Assembly (NCBI RefSeq): GCF_001704415.2
Contig: NC_030811.1
Span: 75,038,069 to 75,102,068 of the forward strand
Direction: 5' to 3'
DNA length: 64,000 bases
DNA from: Capra hircus
Lineage: Eukaryota; Chordata; Mammalia; Artiodactyla; Bovidae
The translations under genes and the position numbers were made by a program. A model generated the notes under the pieces. The model was not told the origin of the DNA and made no database searches. It was given only the letters and a program-made list of their open reading frames with translations. Of the stretch, positions 10,141 to 21,389 are shown in pieces. Each line of letters begins with the position of its first letter. Position 1 is the first letter of the stretch.

Positions 10141-11735
10141 CTGTGCATAGCATATAAAAGACATACCAACAATTTAGATAACCTAAATGAAATGTACAAA
10201 TTCCAGAAAGGCAAAAATTATTGAGATTGACTCAAGAAGAAATAGAAAATCTGAGAGATATATAACAGGTGAGGAGATTGAATTAGTAATTTTAAAACAT
10301 CCCACCAAGAAAATTCCAGGCCCAGATGACTTCGTTTGTCAGTTCTACCAAATGTTTGGGCTTCCCTTGTAGGTCCGTTGGTAAAGAATCTGTCTGCAGT
10401 GCAGGAGAACCGAGTTTGATCCCTGGGTTGGGAAGATTCCCTGGAGAAGGAAATGGCAACCCACTCCAGTATACTTGCCTGGAAAATCCCATGGACAGAG
10501 GGGCCTGATGGGCTTCAGTCCGTGGGGTCACAAAGAGTCAAGCACAACTGAGCGACTAACACTTACTTACTTCCTTACTTACCAAATGTTTCAAGAATTA
10601 ACACCGATGCTTCACGTGCTTCCAACACGTAGAAGAGAGGGCACACTTCTTAACCTATTCTGAGGTCAGTATGGTCCTGATAGATAAATCAAATGAATAT
10701 CACAAGAAAACTACAAACCAGTATCTCTTATGAATATATATATATATTCCTCATCAAAACAGTAGCAAACTGAATGCATATAAAAAGATTATACAACATG
10801 ACCAAGTGGTATTTGCCCAGGAATGCAAGCCAGTTCAACATACAAAAATCAATTAATATTATATACCACAATATAAAATAAAGGACAAAAAGCCCTGCAT
10901 GATCAAAGATATAATCCAATTAAAAATGGTCAAAGGATATAAGTAGATATTTCTCCTAAGAAAATATACAAATGGCCAACATATATATAAAATGGCATTT
11001 AACATCATTAGATAAGATATTAGACATCATTAGAGATTGTGCACATCAAAATCACAGTAAAATACTACTATGAACCAATTCAGATATCTATAGACTAAAT
11101 GATTGACAGTAACAAGGTAAAATTGGAACCCTCACATATTTCTGTTAAGAATGTAAAATAATGTGACAGTTTGACAGTTTCTAAAAATATTTAATGTAAA
11201 GTTAGTATGTGACCCAACATTTCTGCTCCTCACTATGTGCCCAAGAAAATTGAAAACATATGTCTTGTACATGAATGTTTATAGCAGCAGTATTAATAGC
11301 CAAAAAGTGGGAACAAATGCCCATCAATGGATGAGTGGATAAACAATGTCATATCTATACAACAAAATATTATTCAGTCATTAAAAGGAATGAAGTTCTG
11401 ACCCATGCTACCACATGGATGAACCTGGAAATTATCATGCTAAGGAAAGAAGCCAGTAATAAAAGACACATTTTATATGATTCATTTATATAAAACATCC
11501 AGAATATCCATAGAAATAGAAAGTATATTATAGTTGCAAGGGCTGGGAGTGGGATAATAGGGTGTTACTGTTAGTGGATACAGGGTTTCTTTTTGTATAA
11601 TGAAAATATTCTGGAACTAAATAATAATGATGTTACAGAACTCTGTGAACATACTAAACACCACTGAATTGTGCATTTTTAAAAGGTGAAGTACATGATA
11701 TTTGAATTACATTTTAACAAAGCTGATTTTAAACA
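10141..11735 (+). mobile_element. Old L1 (L1M-like), ORF2 to 3'UTR fragments, split by a SINE
   Basis: Left part (to 10345) contains the L1 ORF2 motif encoding KIPGPDDFVCQFYQ, a diverged form of the RT block usually read as IPGPDGF. The right part resumes after the SINE and runs through degraded ORF2 and the 3' region. It contains CATCAATGGATGAGTGGATA and TGAATTGTGCATTTTTAAAA, both typical of mammalian L1M 3' halves. Frames are destroyed by many stops and indels. Subfamily not determined. Confidence 0.75.
10346..10591 (+). mobile_element. Bov-tA SINE inserted in the L1, with perfect target duplication
   Basis: The element body (10358-10579) begins GGGCTTCCCTTGTAGGTCCG, has the tRNA-like B-box region GAGTTTGATCCCTGG, then the BovB tail with GCACAACTGAGCGACTAACA and a (CTTA)n-like end. 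It is bracketed by TACCAAATGTTT at 10346-10357 and 10580-10591, a perfect 12-bp target-site duplication. Removing one copy restores continuous L1 sequence. Confidence 0.95.
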
Positions 11736-12845
11736 TTTGAGTGAAGAAGCACAGCTAATAACTGAAAATACAAAGAATTCCATTCCTTAATTGCTTGTTA
11801 CACAGAAAACTGAAAGGAATCCAAATATATAGTTCTTACCCACTGTCCTCTTGCTTTACATCCATTCAGCCACCTTTTCCTTTGAACTTTGCACACACAC
11901 ACAAAAAATGTTCTTACTTTCTCTTAGTGCGTCACTTCTACATCCTTCATTGTGTAAATAAACTTAGCATCTTTGATAGTGAGAAAGAATTCATCTTCTT
12001 CACAAGAATGAAGGGAATGAAGAATTGCCTGGAAGTTATAGGATATTTTTGCTAGACTAGGAGAAGAAGGGTATCTGCACATACTCCCACACGGAAACTT
12101 CTTATTTGTGTTCATTTATGTAGAAATAGGATATAACATGCATTTAATGTTGCAGTAAAGCAAATTGTTTTGTAGTTAATGATGCGCATTAAGGTAGGAA
12201 TTCTTTAAGTTATATAATATGTTGGGAAGGATTATCTTTTCTCTTTATCCATTCCCTATTCATCCCCTCGTGGAACCTGGTTCTTTTCAGTGCTTAGAGA
12301 GGGAATAGAAAGGAGCTATCTCTAATGTAACTGAAGGGAAGAAGACAGACACTAACACGTTACTAATGCAAGAGAGATCTTGAAGGGAATTAACCTTTGC
12401 TATGTGAGTGTTTTTATGAATGGTTGCTAGATGTTTTCACTCTTAGGCCAGTTCACTTTGATATCTCTTCCTTCTTGCTATTCACTCAAAGGATTTGGAG
12501 CTCACTTTCTCCCCTCGGGTGTTAGAGGGACTTGATGGAACACAGAGTGACTACAACCGTCAGCAGAAACAGGACACAAGATGTCTGCCCCTTGGGGGCG
12601 GGGAGAGAAATGGTTATGCAGCCTCAGGTACCTTTGAGGGAGGAAAGAGACGGTTCAGGGAAAGGGCCCCATGGGATTTTTTTTTTTTTTTACCATCAGG
12701 TTCACCAGCATTAGCTGAGAGTCTAGAAGTAAGGCCCTGTGTGTAAAAGTGAGACTCAGAGACCACACAAATAGTTGAAGAAAGTCAGTTGCAAACCTGT
12801 CACTCCGAGGGCCTTAGGTGAGTTGGAATACTATATTACTTAAAT
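11736..12845. other. Unassigned intergenic sequence
   Basis: No confident gene or repeat. A poly-T run lies at about 12678-12691. The open frames at 11795-12055 and 12495-12746 have no recognised family. Confidence 0.35.
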
Positions 12846-12960
12846 AGCAACCCACTCCAGTATTCTTGCCTGGAAAATCCCATGGATAGAGGAACCTGGT
12901 AGGCTACATATAGTCCATGGGATCGCAAAGAGTCAGACACGACTGAGCGACTTCACTTTA
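12846..12960 (+). mobile_element. 5'-truncated BOV-A type SINE
   Basis: Contains only the BovB-derived tail half: CCCACTCCAGTATTCTTGCC, GGAACCTGGTAGGCTAC and AGACACGACTGAGCGACTTC. The tRNA-like head is absent. Confidence 0.88.
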
Positions 12961-13384
12961 ACTGTAGTGTAATAACAGATAACATTCAGTGTGGTTTTGT
13001 GCCTGTATTTGATTGGTTGAAGGGGTGGGCAGGTCACTCTTACCACACTCCCAGATTACCAGCTAACTCTTTGACTCCTCTGTTCTGAGGGGTGGGAGGT
13101 GAAGAGAGCAACAGGTGGGACCACCCAACAATCTCTTCTTGATTTCAGTTATGTAAACTTATGTCAGGGAGGAATTTAAATTGTCCTCTTTTGATTGATT
13201 TTATGTTGTCCATAGTATGATTATAGTATCCGCAAATTGGGGGATCACTTGTAAAGGTTGTTTTGTGAGATAATTTTTAACTGCGTTAGCAAACAAATAC
13301 ATTTGGAGTGACAATGATAGTGATTTCAAATTAGGGGAAGAGAAAGGAATCAAATTCAGAATTAATACCTTAACCGATAGAAAA
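12961..13384. other. Unassigned intergenic sequence
   Basis: No recognised gene or repeat. Confidence 0.3.
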
Positions 13385-13585
13385 TAAGAAAAAATATTCA
13401 GTAGTTTTATAAAATTGACTAAATGCCAACTCTATTGATAAACATCCCAGGGAAACCTACAAAGCTAGGAGTCCTTGAATCTGGCGTGGTCCACTCCTCC
13501 TAACAGAATAAATCTCCAGAGGTTTGTTGCAGCTATCTAATGGGAATTGTGTGTTAATAAGACCCACAGAGGAAGAGATCTAAAT
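13385..13585 (+). repeat. Unassigned duplicated segment, copy A
   Basis: Shares a run of conserved blocks, in the same order and orientation, with 16208-16397. Examples are TAAATGCCAACTCTA, AACATCCCAGGGAAACCTA, AACAGAAT-ATCTCCAGAG and AAGACCCACA. Identity is clearly above background but interrupted by indels. I do not recognise the family. It may be an old interspersed repeat or a local duplication. Confidence 0.65.
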
Positions 13586-14334
13586 TCCTGTCCAAATCAA
13601 TAAATTAACTCACTGCCCTCACACCTCAGAGCTTGTAAAACTTTTCATTCTTGAACTACTCAAGTGTGTCTAATCACCAGACTCACACCTTATGAGGTGG
13701 GCAAAATGACTTGTGCCAAATAAATTAGCATTGACAGGGACTGGGTTTCTTCCATTGTTATTGCTTTAATGCTCAGAGAGATGCTTTGTTTGAAGCATGT
13801 TGCAAGACAAATACATTTTTTGAGTGTCAGATTTCATATGCTTGCATCTTTTCCTAGTCCCTTACCTGTCATTATATGAAACTTTTATGACTGCTTGTAG
13901 ACAATGGCCGGAAACACAAAGGGAAGAAAAAGAGCATAGTTCAGTAAATAACAAATCAGCCATTTATGCTCGGCTGAGGAATTCAGCTCCCAGGCCCCAG
14001 GCTGCTGAAGAGGCTGGATTCAGGCATAGTTGGCACTGGTGAGTCATAGAGAGGAGCTTTAAGCACCCTTGTGTCCTACTGTTAGTGGAGCTAACCTTGC
14101 TTCAGCTACTAATCAAATCGAAGAATCTCACATCAATTGCTTTATTTGCTTGCCTCTGTTTCTTGACCTGCAGAATCAATCTACCAACATTGTACTCTTC
14201 CTTTGATACACATTATGGTTGTAAAATATTGCTAATAAAAATTAGAAATGTAGTTGACAGTTAAATATAAATTAAATAAAGATGGCACACTGCAGGCATA
14301 AAAGGATGAGCTTTGATTTCTCCAGAACAATGAT
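13586..14334. other. Unassigned intergenic sequence
   Basis: No recognisable gene or repeat. The short open frame at 13824-14042 has no recognised domain. Confidence 0.3.
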
Positions 14335-14530
14335 AGCCTACATTTATGGAAGGTTTTACTATGTGCCAGGAATTATTCTAAGTACTTTACTTATATAACC
14401 ACTTATTTAATCCCTTTAGAAACCCCATGAGTTCAGTATTTCATGTATAACATGCAGAGAATAATAATTCTATATCACAAAATTGTTGGAACAATTCCAG
14501 GCATAAAGGAAACAATAAATGTTAGCTGTT
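14335..14530. repeat. MIR-like remnant
   Basis: Contains ACTATGTGCCAGGAATTATTCTAAG and AACCCCATGAG, resembling the antisense MIR core (usually ATGTGCCAGGCACTGTTCTA). The far end looks like a second MIR-like piece. Orientation is therefore left open. Confidence 0.5.
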
Positions 14531-14711
14531 ATGATTTGGCTCACAATCTACTCTACTCTTTTTCACTCCTTGAAAATTCAGGCATTTGCTTTTCTCCAGT
14601 TTTGGGGCACTTTTTTCCTTATCCATGATATACCTAAGTCACATACACAGATTCTTTCTATGTTTTAAGATAAAAGTTTTTGAGCTTAAAATATTGGATG
14701 CACTTAACCGC

Positions 14712-14929
14712 GGCTTCCCTGGTGGCTCAGAGGTTAAAGCATCTTCCTCTAATACAGGAGACTTGGGTTCGATCCCTGGGTCAGGAATATCCCCTGGAGA
14801 AGGAAATGGCAACCCACTCCAATATTCTTGCCTGGAGAATCCCATGGACGGAGGAGCCTGGTGGGCTACAGTCCATGGGGTCGAAAGAGTTGGACATGAC
14901 TGAGCGACTTAACTTAGCTTAGCTTAACA
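14712..14929 (+). mobile_element. Bov-tA SINE
   Basis: Full-length form. GGCTTCCCTGGTGGCTCAGA tRNA-like head, GGGTTCGATCCCTGGGTCAG B-box region, BovB-derived tail ACATGACTGAGCGACTTAAC, then a (TTAGC)n-like end. Confidence 0.95.
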
Positions 14930-15009
14930 CGGTGGTATCACCTTTCCTCTTCCATTTTTTCACTCCCTTTTTACTGAGTTTTATGCCATGCTTACTTTGA
15001 TCATGGCTA

Positions 15010-15785
15010 TTTTTTTTTCACTTTTCACCTGGTAATTATGTTGTAATCTTTTTAAAAATGAAGTATTGTTATGTCCAATATTATATAATTTACAAGTATA
15101 CAATTTAGTGATTGACAGTTTTTAAAGGTTATATCCATTTATAGTTATTATAAAATATTGACTATATTCCCTGTGTTGTGTGATATATCCTTTTAGCTTA
15201 TTTTATATATAATAGTTTGTACCTTTTAATTCTCTCCTCCTTCCTGGTCTCTCTCACTTTTGCTCTTGCCACTGGTAACCACTAGTTTTTCCCTCTATAC
15301 CTGTGAGGCTGTTTATTTTTTATTATATTCACTAGTTTGATGTATTTTTTAGGTTCCTCATGTAAGTGATATCATATAGTATTTGTCTTTCTCTGACTTA
15401 TATCACTTAGCATAATACCTGCCAAGTCCATCAATGTTGTTGCAAATGGCAAAATTTTATTCTTTTTATGGCTGAGTAATATTCCATTGGGTGTGTATCA
15501 TATCTTTTTTATCTATTCTTCTGTTGATAGACACGTAGGTTGCTTCCATGTCTTGGCCACTGTAAATAATGCTGCTATGAACATTTTTGAATTAGTGTTT
15601 TTCTTTCGTCATTATCTTTTCAAATTAGTGGGGTGTTTTTGTTTTTTTTTTTTCCTGAATACATACCCAGGAGTTAATTGCTGGGTCATATGGTAGTTAT
15701 AATTTTAGTTTTTTAAGAAGCCTCTACACTGTTTTCCACAGTGGCTGCACCACAATTCACCTTCTGACCAACAATGTATGAAGGT
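15010..15785 (-). mobile_element. Old L1 3' portion, antisense
   Basis: Read on the plus strand it shows the characteristic antisense L1 3' blocks: TATGGCTGAGTAATATTCCATTG, GTTGCTTCCATGTCTTGGCC, AATGCTGCTATGAACAT, TTGCTGGGTCATATGG and CAACAATGTATGAAGG. It covers the ORF2 C-terminus and the 3'UTR. Coding frames are degraded. Confidence 0.85.
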
Positions 15786-15869
15786 TGATGTTTAAATTAT
15801 ACTTTTAAATCTACAATGTAATTTTAAATGTGTCTCTCCATATAGCAGAGGGGTTTTTGGAGTTGAGCT

Positions 15870-16100
15870 TTGGAATAGTCTTTAAGCTTGGGATCTGACT
15901 CATCATCTACTGGGTGATTTGAAGTGATTCACCAACCTCAGCCCAAATTTCCTCAAGTGTAACATGAAATTAATAAAAGTACATACCTTCTGGATTTATC
16001 TGTAAATAATATATTATATACAAAGAGTTTAGCATAGCCCCTAGCACAATAGAAAGTATACATAGTAAATGTTAAGTGGAGATTGTTATTTGTAGTGATA
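15870..16100 (+). repeat. MIR-like remnant
   Basis: Diverged MIR pattern. ACTGGGTGATTTG is followed by CCTCAAGTGTAACATGAAATTAATA and then the tail AGCATAGCCCCTAGCACAATAGAAAG. Old and without visible target duplication. Confidence 0.55.
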
Positions 16101-16207
16101 CTTGTGGTTGACTTTCCGTTATCTGTACCACCCTGTAGGATTAGTCTGAGGTAGTCATTTTTATACAGTTACCCTTACCGTAACTGACTGTATCAGAATG
16201 TATCTAA

Positions 16208-16397
16208 CAGGAAAAGGAACAATATTCAATAATTTTATAAAAATGTCTAAATGCCAACTCTACTTGGCAAACATCCCAGGGAAACCTAAAACACTAAGGG
16301 TCCATGAATCCAGCAAAGACTATTCTTCTTAACAGAATCTCCAGAGATCTGCTGAAGCCATCAAGTGGGAACTGTGTCAGTAAGACCCACAATTTTA
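16208..16397 (+). repeat. Unassigned duplicated segment, copy B
   Basis: Homologous to 13385-13585, about 2.8 kb upstream and in the same orientation. Shared blocks include TAAATGCCAACTCTACT, AACATCCCAGGGAAACCTA, AACAGAATCTCCAGAG and AAGACCCACA. It is followed directly by an LTR-like remnant, which raises the possibility that both belong to one old retroelement. Confidence 0.65.
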
Positions 16398-16419
16398 ATG
16401 TCACCCAATTCTAGACAGA

Positions 16420-16740
16420 AGACAAAAGGGGAAGTCTGCTGGGAAATTTCTGGGAAACTGCTAAAAATTTTTTAGCAGAGCTAGAAAGAGCTAGCCCCTC
16501 TTCTTCCTTTCGATATTGTCATACCTTGATGTGAGAATGGCGGCAGCTGTGGCCATCCTGCTGCCAGCCTGAGGATGAAGCCAGTGCACAAAGAAGGGCA
16601 CGGGGAGCTGGGTCCCTAAGACCCTGAGCTTGGAGCTGCCTTACCTTGGAGCTCCTAGGTAGGTTTTCTTCCTGCTTAGACTGTTCTACATTGGGGTTTT
16701 CTCTTCCTTGCAGGGAAAAGCACTCTCTGATATCAAATGT
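16420..16740 (+). repeat. Ancient LTR-like interspersed repeat remnant
   Basis: Contains GGGGAAGTCTGCTGGG, then a block CAGCTGTGGCCATCCTGCTG followed by GCCTGAGGATGAAGCC, GAGCTGGGTCCCTAAGA, GGAGCTGCCTTACCTTGGA and GGGTTTTCTCTTCCTTGCAG. This order matches a common mammalian interspersed repeat that I associate with ERVL/MaLR-class LTRs, but I cannot name the family. No open frame of interest. Confidence 0.5.
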
Positions 16741-17385
16741 TGATAATAATAATAATCAGCAGCAACATATGAGAAAGACTGATGAGGTTTTCTATTTCTC
16801 TATGACAAACTTTCAAAGAGGTTCTACAAGTGAATTATTTAATCAAAGTATTCACAAAAGAGATAATGAAGTCCTTATAACCCATTTAAAGCTGCCATAT
16901 TCTAAGTTTATGTGGGCCACATTGGTTTTCAGATTTTCTTGGGCTTTATATTTCAGCCGGATGTGCTGGAGGATGAGGTAGATAAATACCATGTTCCATG
17001 CGATGAGGCTTATATCTACTTTTGCCATCTTGATGAGGCTGCGGTCGTATAGTCATAGAACTCTATAAAGTAATGATAAACTAATGGTTTTCGATCACCC
17101 CACTGGTCTTTTTTTTTAATTATTATTGCTTTCTAATGTTTACTTAAACATTGGTTTTTAATGGTAGACTATGAAATAACCAACAAAACACATTTTTTAT
17201 CAAGTAATCTGTCTCTGTGCTGAGAACATTTCATCAACATGATCTGTGTTTGATCTTATGCTTCAATTGGCTTTTTTCTGATTATCTGATAGCCAGCATT
17301 CCTTAGGTAAGACAACCTTTTTACTCTTTGTAGCCAGTACTGACAGTTTCTCTGCCTAACTATTATGATCATCCCTTTTCTAACA
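16741..17385. other. Unassigned intergenic sequence
   Basis: No recognised gene. A short (AAT)n tract lies at 16743-16755. The open frame at 16646-16981 overlaps the LTR-like remnant and has no recognised domain. Confidence 0.3.
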
Positions 17386-17515
17386 CAGTGTTGCTCCTCA
17401 AAGTTTAGAGTGGTACAAAAATCTCCTTAAGGACTTGTTAAAACAGATTGCTGACAAACTTTAGGTCTGGAGTAGGGCTCAAGTATTTGGATATCTAAGA
17501 TTTTTCAAGTGACAC
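17386..17515. repeat. MER5A-like hAT MITE remnant
   Basis: CAGTGTTGCTCCTCAAAGTTT resembles a Charlie-type terminal repeat. It is followed by AAGGACTTGTTAAAACAGATTGCTG and GGTCTGGAGTAGGGC, the order of blocks in the nonautonomous Charlie relative MER5A. The right end is degraded. Confidence 0.6.
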
Positions 17516-18029
17516 TCATGTTCTTTTTTTACCTTATTTTGTTTGTTTCCTTTCCTGCTTTGAGGTTTCTAGATCTGGAAACTGAATTGCATAGGCTGTG
17601 GGCGCAGTCATTTCCTCCCTGAGTTTAAGAGAGCGCTGCAGCACAGTGAGTGGGAACATGGCCTTTGGTGCAATAGCTCAAGTTCAAGTGCTGGTTTCCT
17701 CTTTTCGGCTGTCCAACACAGAATATTTATGCCCATGGGTGAAGCTCTTCTCGTTATTATGTTATACAGTGCGTGCATACTTAAGGAATATATTTGCCTT
17801 TGTGATGAAATAGCCTCAAGAGTCACTGTGACCTAAACTTCCCCCAAACTCTTCTTAACCCCTCATTTTATATTGAGACCAGAGTAAAACAATAGCATGT
17901 AGACCCTCTGTACGTTGTAAGCATCATTTGGCACTTGGATTATCATCTACTTCATGAATGGGGTTGAATTTTCAACTCATTGCATGCTCGCCAGCTTGGC
18001 AGATTTAGAGGACACATGATTTTTTAAAG
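17516..18029. other. Unassigned sequence, possible MIR trace near 17648-17770
   Basis: The stretch AACATGGCCTTTGGTGCAATAG-TCAAGTTCAAGTGCTGG weakly resembles a MIR core but is too diverged to call. No gene recognised. Confidence 0.3.
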
Positions 18030-18238
18030 ATGGCTTCTCTGGTGGCTCAGAGGTTAAAGCGTCTGCCTGGAATGCAGGAGACCTGCGTTTGATCCCTGGG
18101 TCAGGAAGATCCCCTGGAGAAGGAAATGGCAACCCACTCCAGTACTCTTGCCCGGAGAATCCCATGGAGGGAGGAGCCTGGTAGGCTACAGTCCATGCGG
18201 TCATGAAGAGTCAGATACAACTGAGCGACTTCACTTCA
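18030..18238 (+). mobile_element. Bov-tA SINE
   Basis: Head TGGCTTCTCTGGTGGCTCAG, B-box-like GCGTTTGATCCCTGGGTCAG, and tail TACAACTGAGCGACTTCACTTC. Full length, moderately diverged. Confidence 0.93.
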
Positions 18239-18399
18239 TGGGAATGATGAGTTAGTTAATTGTACTCACAATTAATATGGACAAAACTTGAGAGACGAGA
18301 AATAAGAGGTATGGGAAACTACTGAATATTAGTGACCATGGGTAGTTAATGGTAGAGGGATTGGAACTTGTTATTAAGTCCAGGCTCTGTCGGTTAGAT

Positions 18400-18610
18400 A
18401 TAGAAATGGCCCAATCTGCATCTACAGGCTATAGATACAGGCAGTGTGCTAGGCACTTTAATTCCTTTAGTCCTCACAAGAGCTCAGCCGTGAGTTAGGT
18501 ACTATAAATAAAACTTATTTCCAGAACAGGAAACAACTTCAGAGAGGTTAATAAATATTCCGGGTCACTGAGCTAAAAACTACACTGGATTTGAATACAA
18601 TCTGCATTTT
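18400..18610 (-). repeat. MIR SINE remnant, antisense
   Basis: Antisense MIR blocks in order: CAGTGTGCTAGGCACTTTAATTC, CCTCACAAGAGCTC, CAGAACAGGAAACAACTTCAGAGAGGTTAA and a degenerate GGTCACTGAGCT. Old and diverged. Confidence 0.75.
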
Positions 18611-18799
18611 CAAAGCTTATTTTCCTTATACTATCCCAAAGGGAGATGCAGAATAGAGAGAAGACATCATTGTAATAAGACTAACTGTATTACCTTTTGG
18701 GCAAAGATAAGCCAACAAAAATAAGAAGAACTTGCAAAATTTGTGTGTTTATTTTCCAGGCTGACTTATATGTAAAATAGTAGCAAACGTTTTTTAGAG

Positions 18800-20175
18800 C
18801 AGCGGCTCTCAAAGTGTGGCCCACAAGACCCTAGAGTCCTAGAAACCATTTCAGAGGTGTGCAAGGGTCAAAACTAGTTTCAAAAAAATACTAAGGTGTT
18901 CTTTGCCTTCTTCGCAATGTTGATATTTGCCTTGATAGTGCAAAAGCAAGCTACTAGCACCTGAGTCTAAATCATGGAAATGGTGCCAGAGTGCACTAGT
19001 AGCCATTTTTCACCATTATGCACTGCAGTTAAACGAATGAACAAACAAGTCTTAGTTAAGACTGTCTCTGATGAAAAGTGGTAAAAATCATTAATAGTAT
19101 GATATCTCAATCTTTGAAAATATGTCTTTTTAGCGTGTGTGAGAAAATGGAAAGTTCTCATAAAGCACGAAGTCCAGTGATTGTCTCGAGATAAAGCAAT
19201 AGTACAATTGTTTGATTTGTGAACTGAACTAGCCACTTTTATCATGGTACACTATTTTAACTTGAAACAAGTGGCATATAAAATATGACTTTCTAGACCG
19301 GTTAAACCTTGGTTCAAGGTTCCAACTTTAGATATTTATTGCCAATGATAAAATTCTAGTTTTCAAGTGAACATTAGGATTCTGGAACTTTCATATCTGC
19401 CACTATAAATGTGACAGCTTCTCAAAACTTAATGACTTCTCTGACAATATTGGTGGTAATATTAATGAGTTTGATTTTTTTGTATGTGTAGTAAAATATG
19501 TCAAAATTTGGAAGACCTACATAACTGTGAAACAATTTTTCCAAATGTTATATATTCCAAATAATATATAATATTATAAAATCCAGGATAGATAAAAAGG
19601 ATATTCAAAATACAAGGGAGACCAGTGGATTTTATTGTGAGAGAATATGAAAAGTTCACCCATAGGATTTCAAATTCCACATTGCAACCAGCCCTTAAGA
19701 AACTTCCATCTGTTGAGTTTTGCTATAGTATCAAAGGAAAATATCTGCAATTATAAAACAAGGTTACTAGTCTCTCCTTTTCTAAGTATCTGTATGAGGC
19801 CAGATTGTCTTCATATCCTTCAACCCAAAGCAACATAGTACAGGATATTGAATGTACAACCTAATATGTACATGAGAATCTAGCTGCTTTCTATCCAAGC
19901 CAGTCATTAGAGATTTGCAAAAATGTAAAACTGTGCCACTCTTTCCACTAATTTTTATTTTGTTTTGGAAAATATATTGTTCATAACCAAAATGTTAACA
20001 TATAATAGGTTTATTATTTTTAAATGAATTTATAAATATTTTTAAATACCTCTATTCAAATTTTTAGTACAATAGGTATTGATAGATCTGACCTTCAAAA
20101 ACAAAAACTTTGGGGGATTCTTAATATTTTTAAAAAGTTTAAGTGGTTCCTGAAATCCAAGTCTGAGGCTCACTG
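18800..20175 (+). mobile_element. hAT (Charlie-type) DNA transposon with both ends preserved
   Basis: A 1.38-kb element whose left end CAGCGGCTCTCAAAGTG and right end (reverse complement CAGTGAGCCTCAGAC) are imperfect inverted termini of Charlie-type hAT transposons. It is bracketed by a perfect 8-bp duplication, TTTTAGAG, at 18792-18799 and 20176-20183, the size expected of hAT transposases. The interior carries the C-terminal half of a transposase on the plus strand in broken frames (about 18960-19950). It is shorter than autonomous hAT elements, so it is probably an internally deleted derivative plus decay. Subfamily not determined. Confidence 0.9.
18960..19950 (+). pseudogene. hAT transposase remnant (C-terminal region)
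   Basis: Conceptual plus-strand translation in shifting frames shows residues characteristic of Charlie/ZBED-like transposases. Near 19180-19210 is a WLSR-like motif encoded by GATTGTCTCGAGATAAAGCA (now with a stop). Near 19640-19840 is a degraded C-terminal dimerisation (hATC) region, including the part now read as PLRNFHLLSFAIVSKENICN. Multiple stops and frameshifts show that no transposase is made. The N-terminal BED zinc finger and most of the RNase H-like core are missing. Confidence 0.75.
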
Positions 20176-20214
20176 TTTTAGAGCTTTGAACTAGATTTAA
20201 AGATATGGGTTTTG

Positions 20215-20400
20215 ATATATGGTCTGTGAATAACCACCTTTAGGATTATTAAAAATAATATGTATAAAAGCGGGTATTCCTGAGCCCTTTCCCACATTTC
20301 TGAAATGGATTCTCACAGCATAGAAATGGGAAAATTTCCATGTCAGAGAGATTTTCAGTCATTTTAATGCACATACAGGACCCTGCACTGGTCCAGGGTT
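20215..20400. repeat. MER5-like hAT MITE remnant, low confidence
   Basis: Blocks such as GGTATTCCTGAGCCCTTTCC and TTTTAATGCACATACAGGACCCTG loosely follow MER5A order. Lies just right of the hAT element. Confidence 0.4.
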
Positions 20401-21389
20401 TTAGACTCCAGATTGGCTATAACTAATTAAATGACCTTGTGTAATTCTGTTAGCTTCTTGGAACTTCTGCTTTTGACATAGTAAGTGGAACCCATGGGCT
20501 CACCATAATAAAAGCTTATTCAGAGAGCGTTAGATAAAAGAATTTAAAACTTCCCATATATTGGCATTTCTTAAATTACATGTGTCAAAATAAATGACTA
20601 AAGCACATGTTGCAAAGCAAGATCCTTGACTTTTAAAAATAATTTTTAAAACAGTCTTTTAAAAGACTTTTAAATGAAGTTTTCTAATCTATTATCTGTC
20701 AATTTCAAAAACTCAAAGCAGACTTTCTTGTTATTAGTGCATATTAGCTAGGTTATATCTCAAAGTGCATTTCTAAAAAACAATACTCGAGAAAGAGAGA
20801 GCAAAGCAAAAACATAAAAATGATAAATGTAGACTACCAAAAAATAAATAAGTAACAGCTATAAAACTCAGATGTAAAATGAATCTAAGGTGCCAAGGGG
20901 CCCTGAAGAACGAAAGCTTTTTTAAAATGAGAGATGATCCTCCCTGCCTGGGGGCTGCATAAGGAAAGAGATGTACAATCCCTTTAATGTTCTGCTAAGC
21001 CCCAAAGTCCAAAGCTCCATTCCTTCAAACCCCCTGAAGGCAAGGGCTGGCCCAGAGTTTGTAAAGTGCACTTGGAAGCAGTCCTTCAAGAGCTTTAAAA
21101 GTTAAAAGCAAAAGCTTTAATCTGTTGCTCAGACAAATATACATTCAGGGAGGTGCAGCTATGGGCAGACTGTGTCCTCTCTGCCCTTCTCTGGGAAACG
21201 GAGGGACTGTCACTTCTTCTGTTTCCTTCTTAAAACAGATCTAAGCCACCCAGTGACTCCTGATAGAGGCTCACTGTACATCTTTCATTTTTGCCGCATG
21301 TGCTGGTGCATGATTTCAACGCAAGGTATGTTTTCCTAAACCTGTAGCTGCTTGATTTCCTACTGTCTTGACACAGAATGTGTTTAGTA
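20401..21389. other. Unassigned intergenic sequence
   Basis: AT-rich with no recognised gene or repeat. Confidence 0.3.

Noticed and set aside
12495..12746. Open frames in a moderately GC-rich patch, considered as an exon
   Set aside because: Contains a poly-T run translated as Phe repeats, and I see no matching splice sites or recognisable protein.
14712..14929. tRNA-Glu-like sequence in Bov-tA SINEs, considered as tRNA genes
   Set aside because: The same head recurs in many copies fused to a BovB-derived tail and does not give an intact cloverleaf; these are SINEs.
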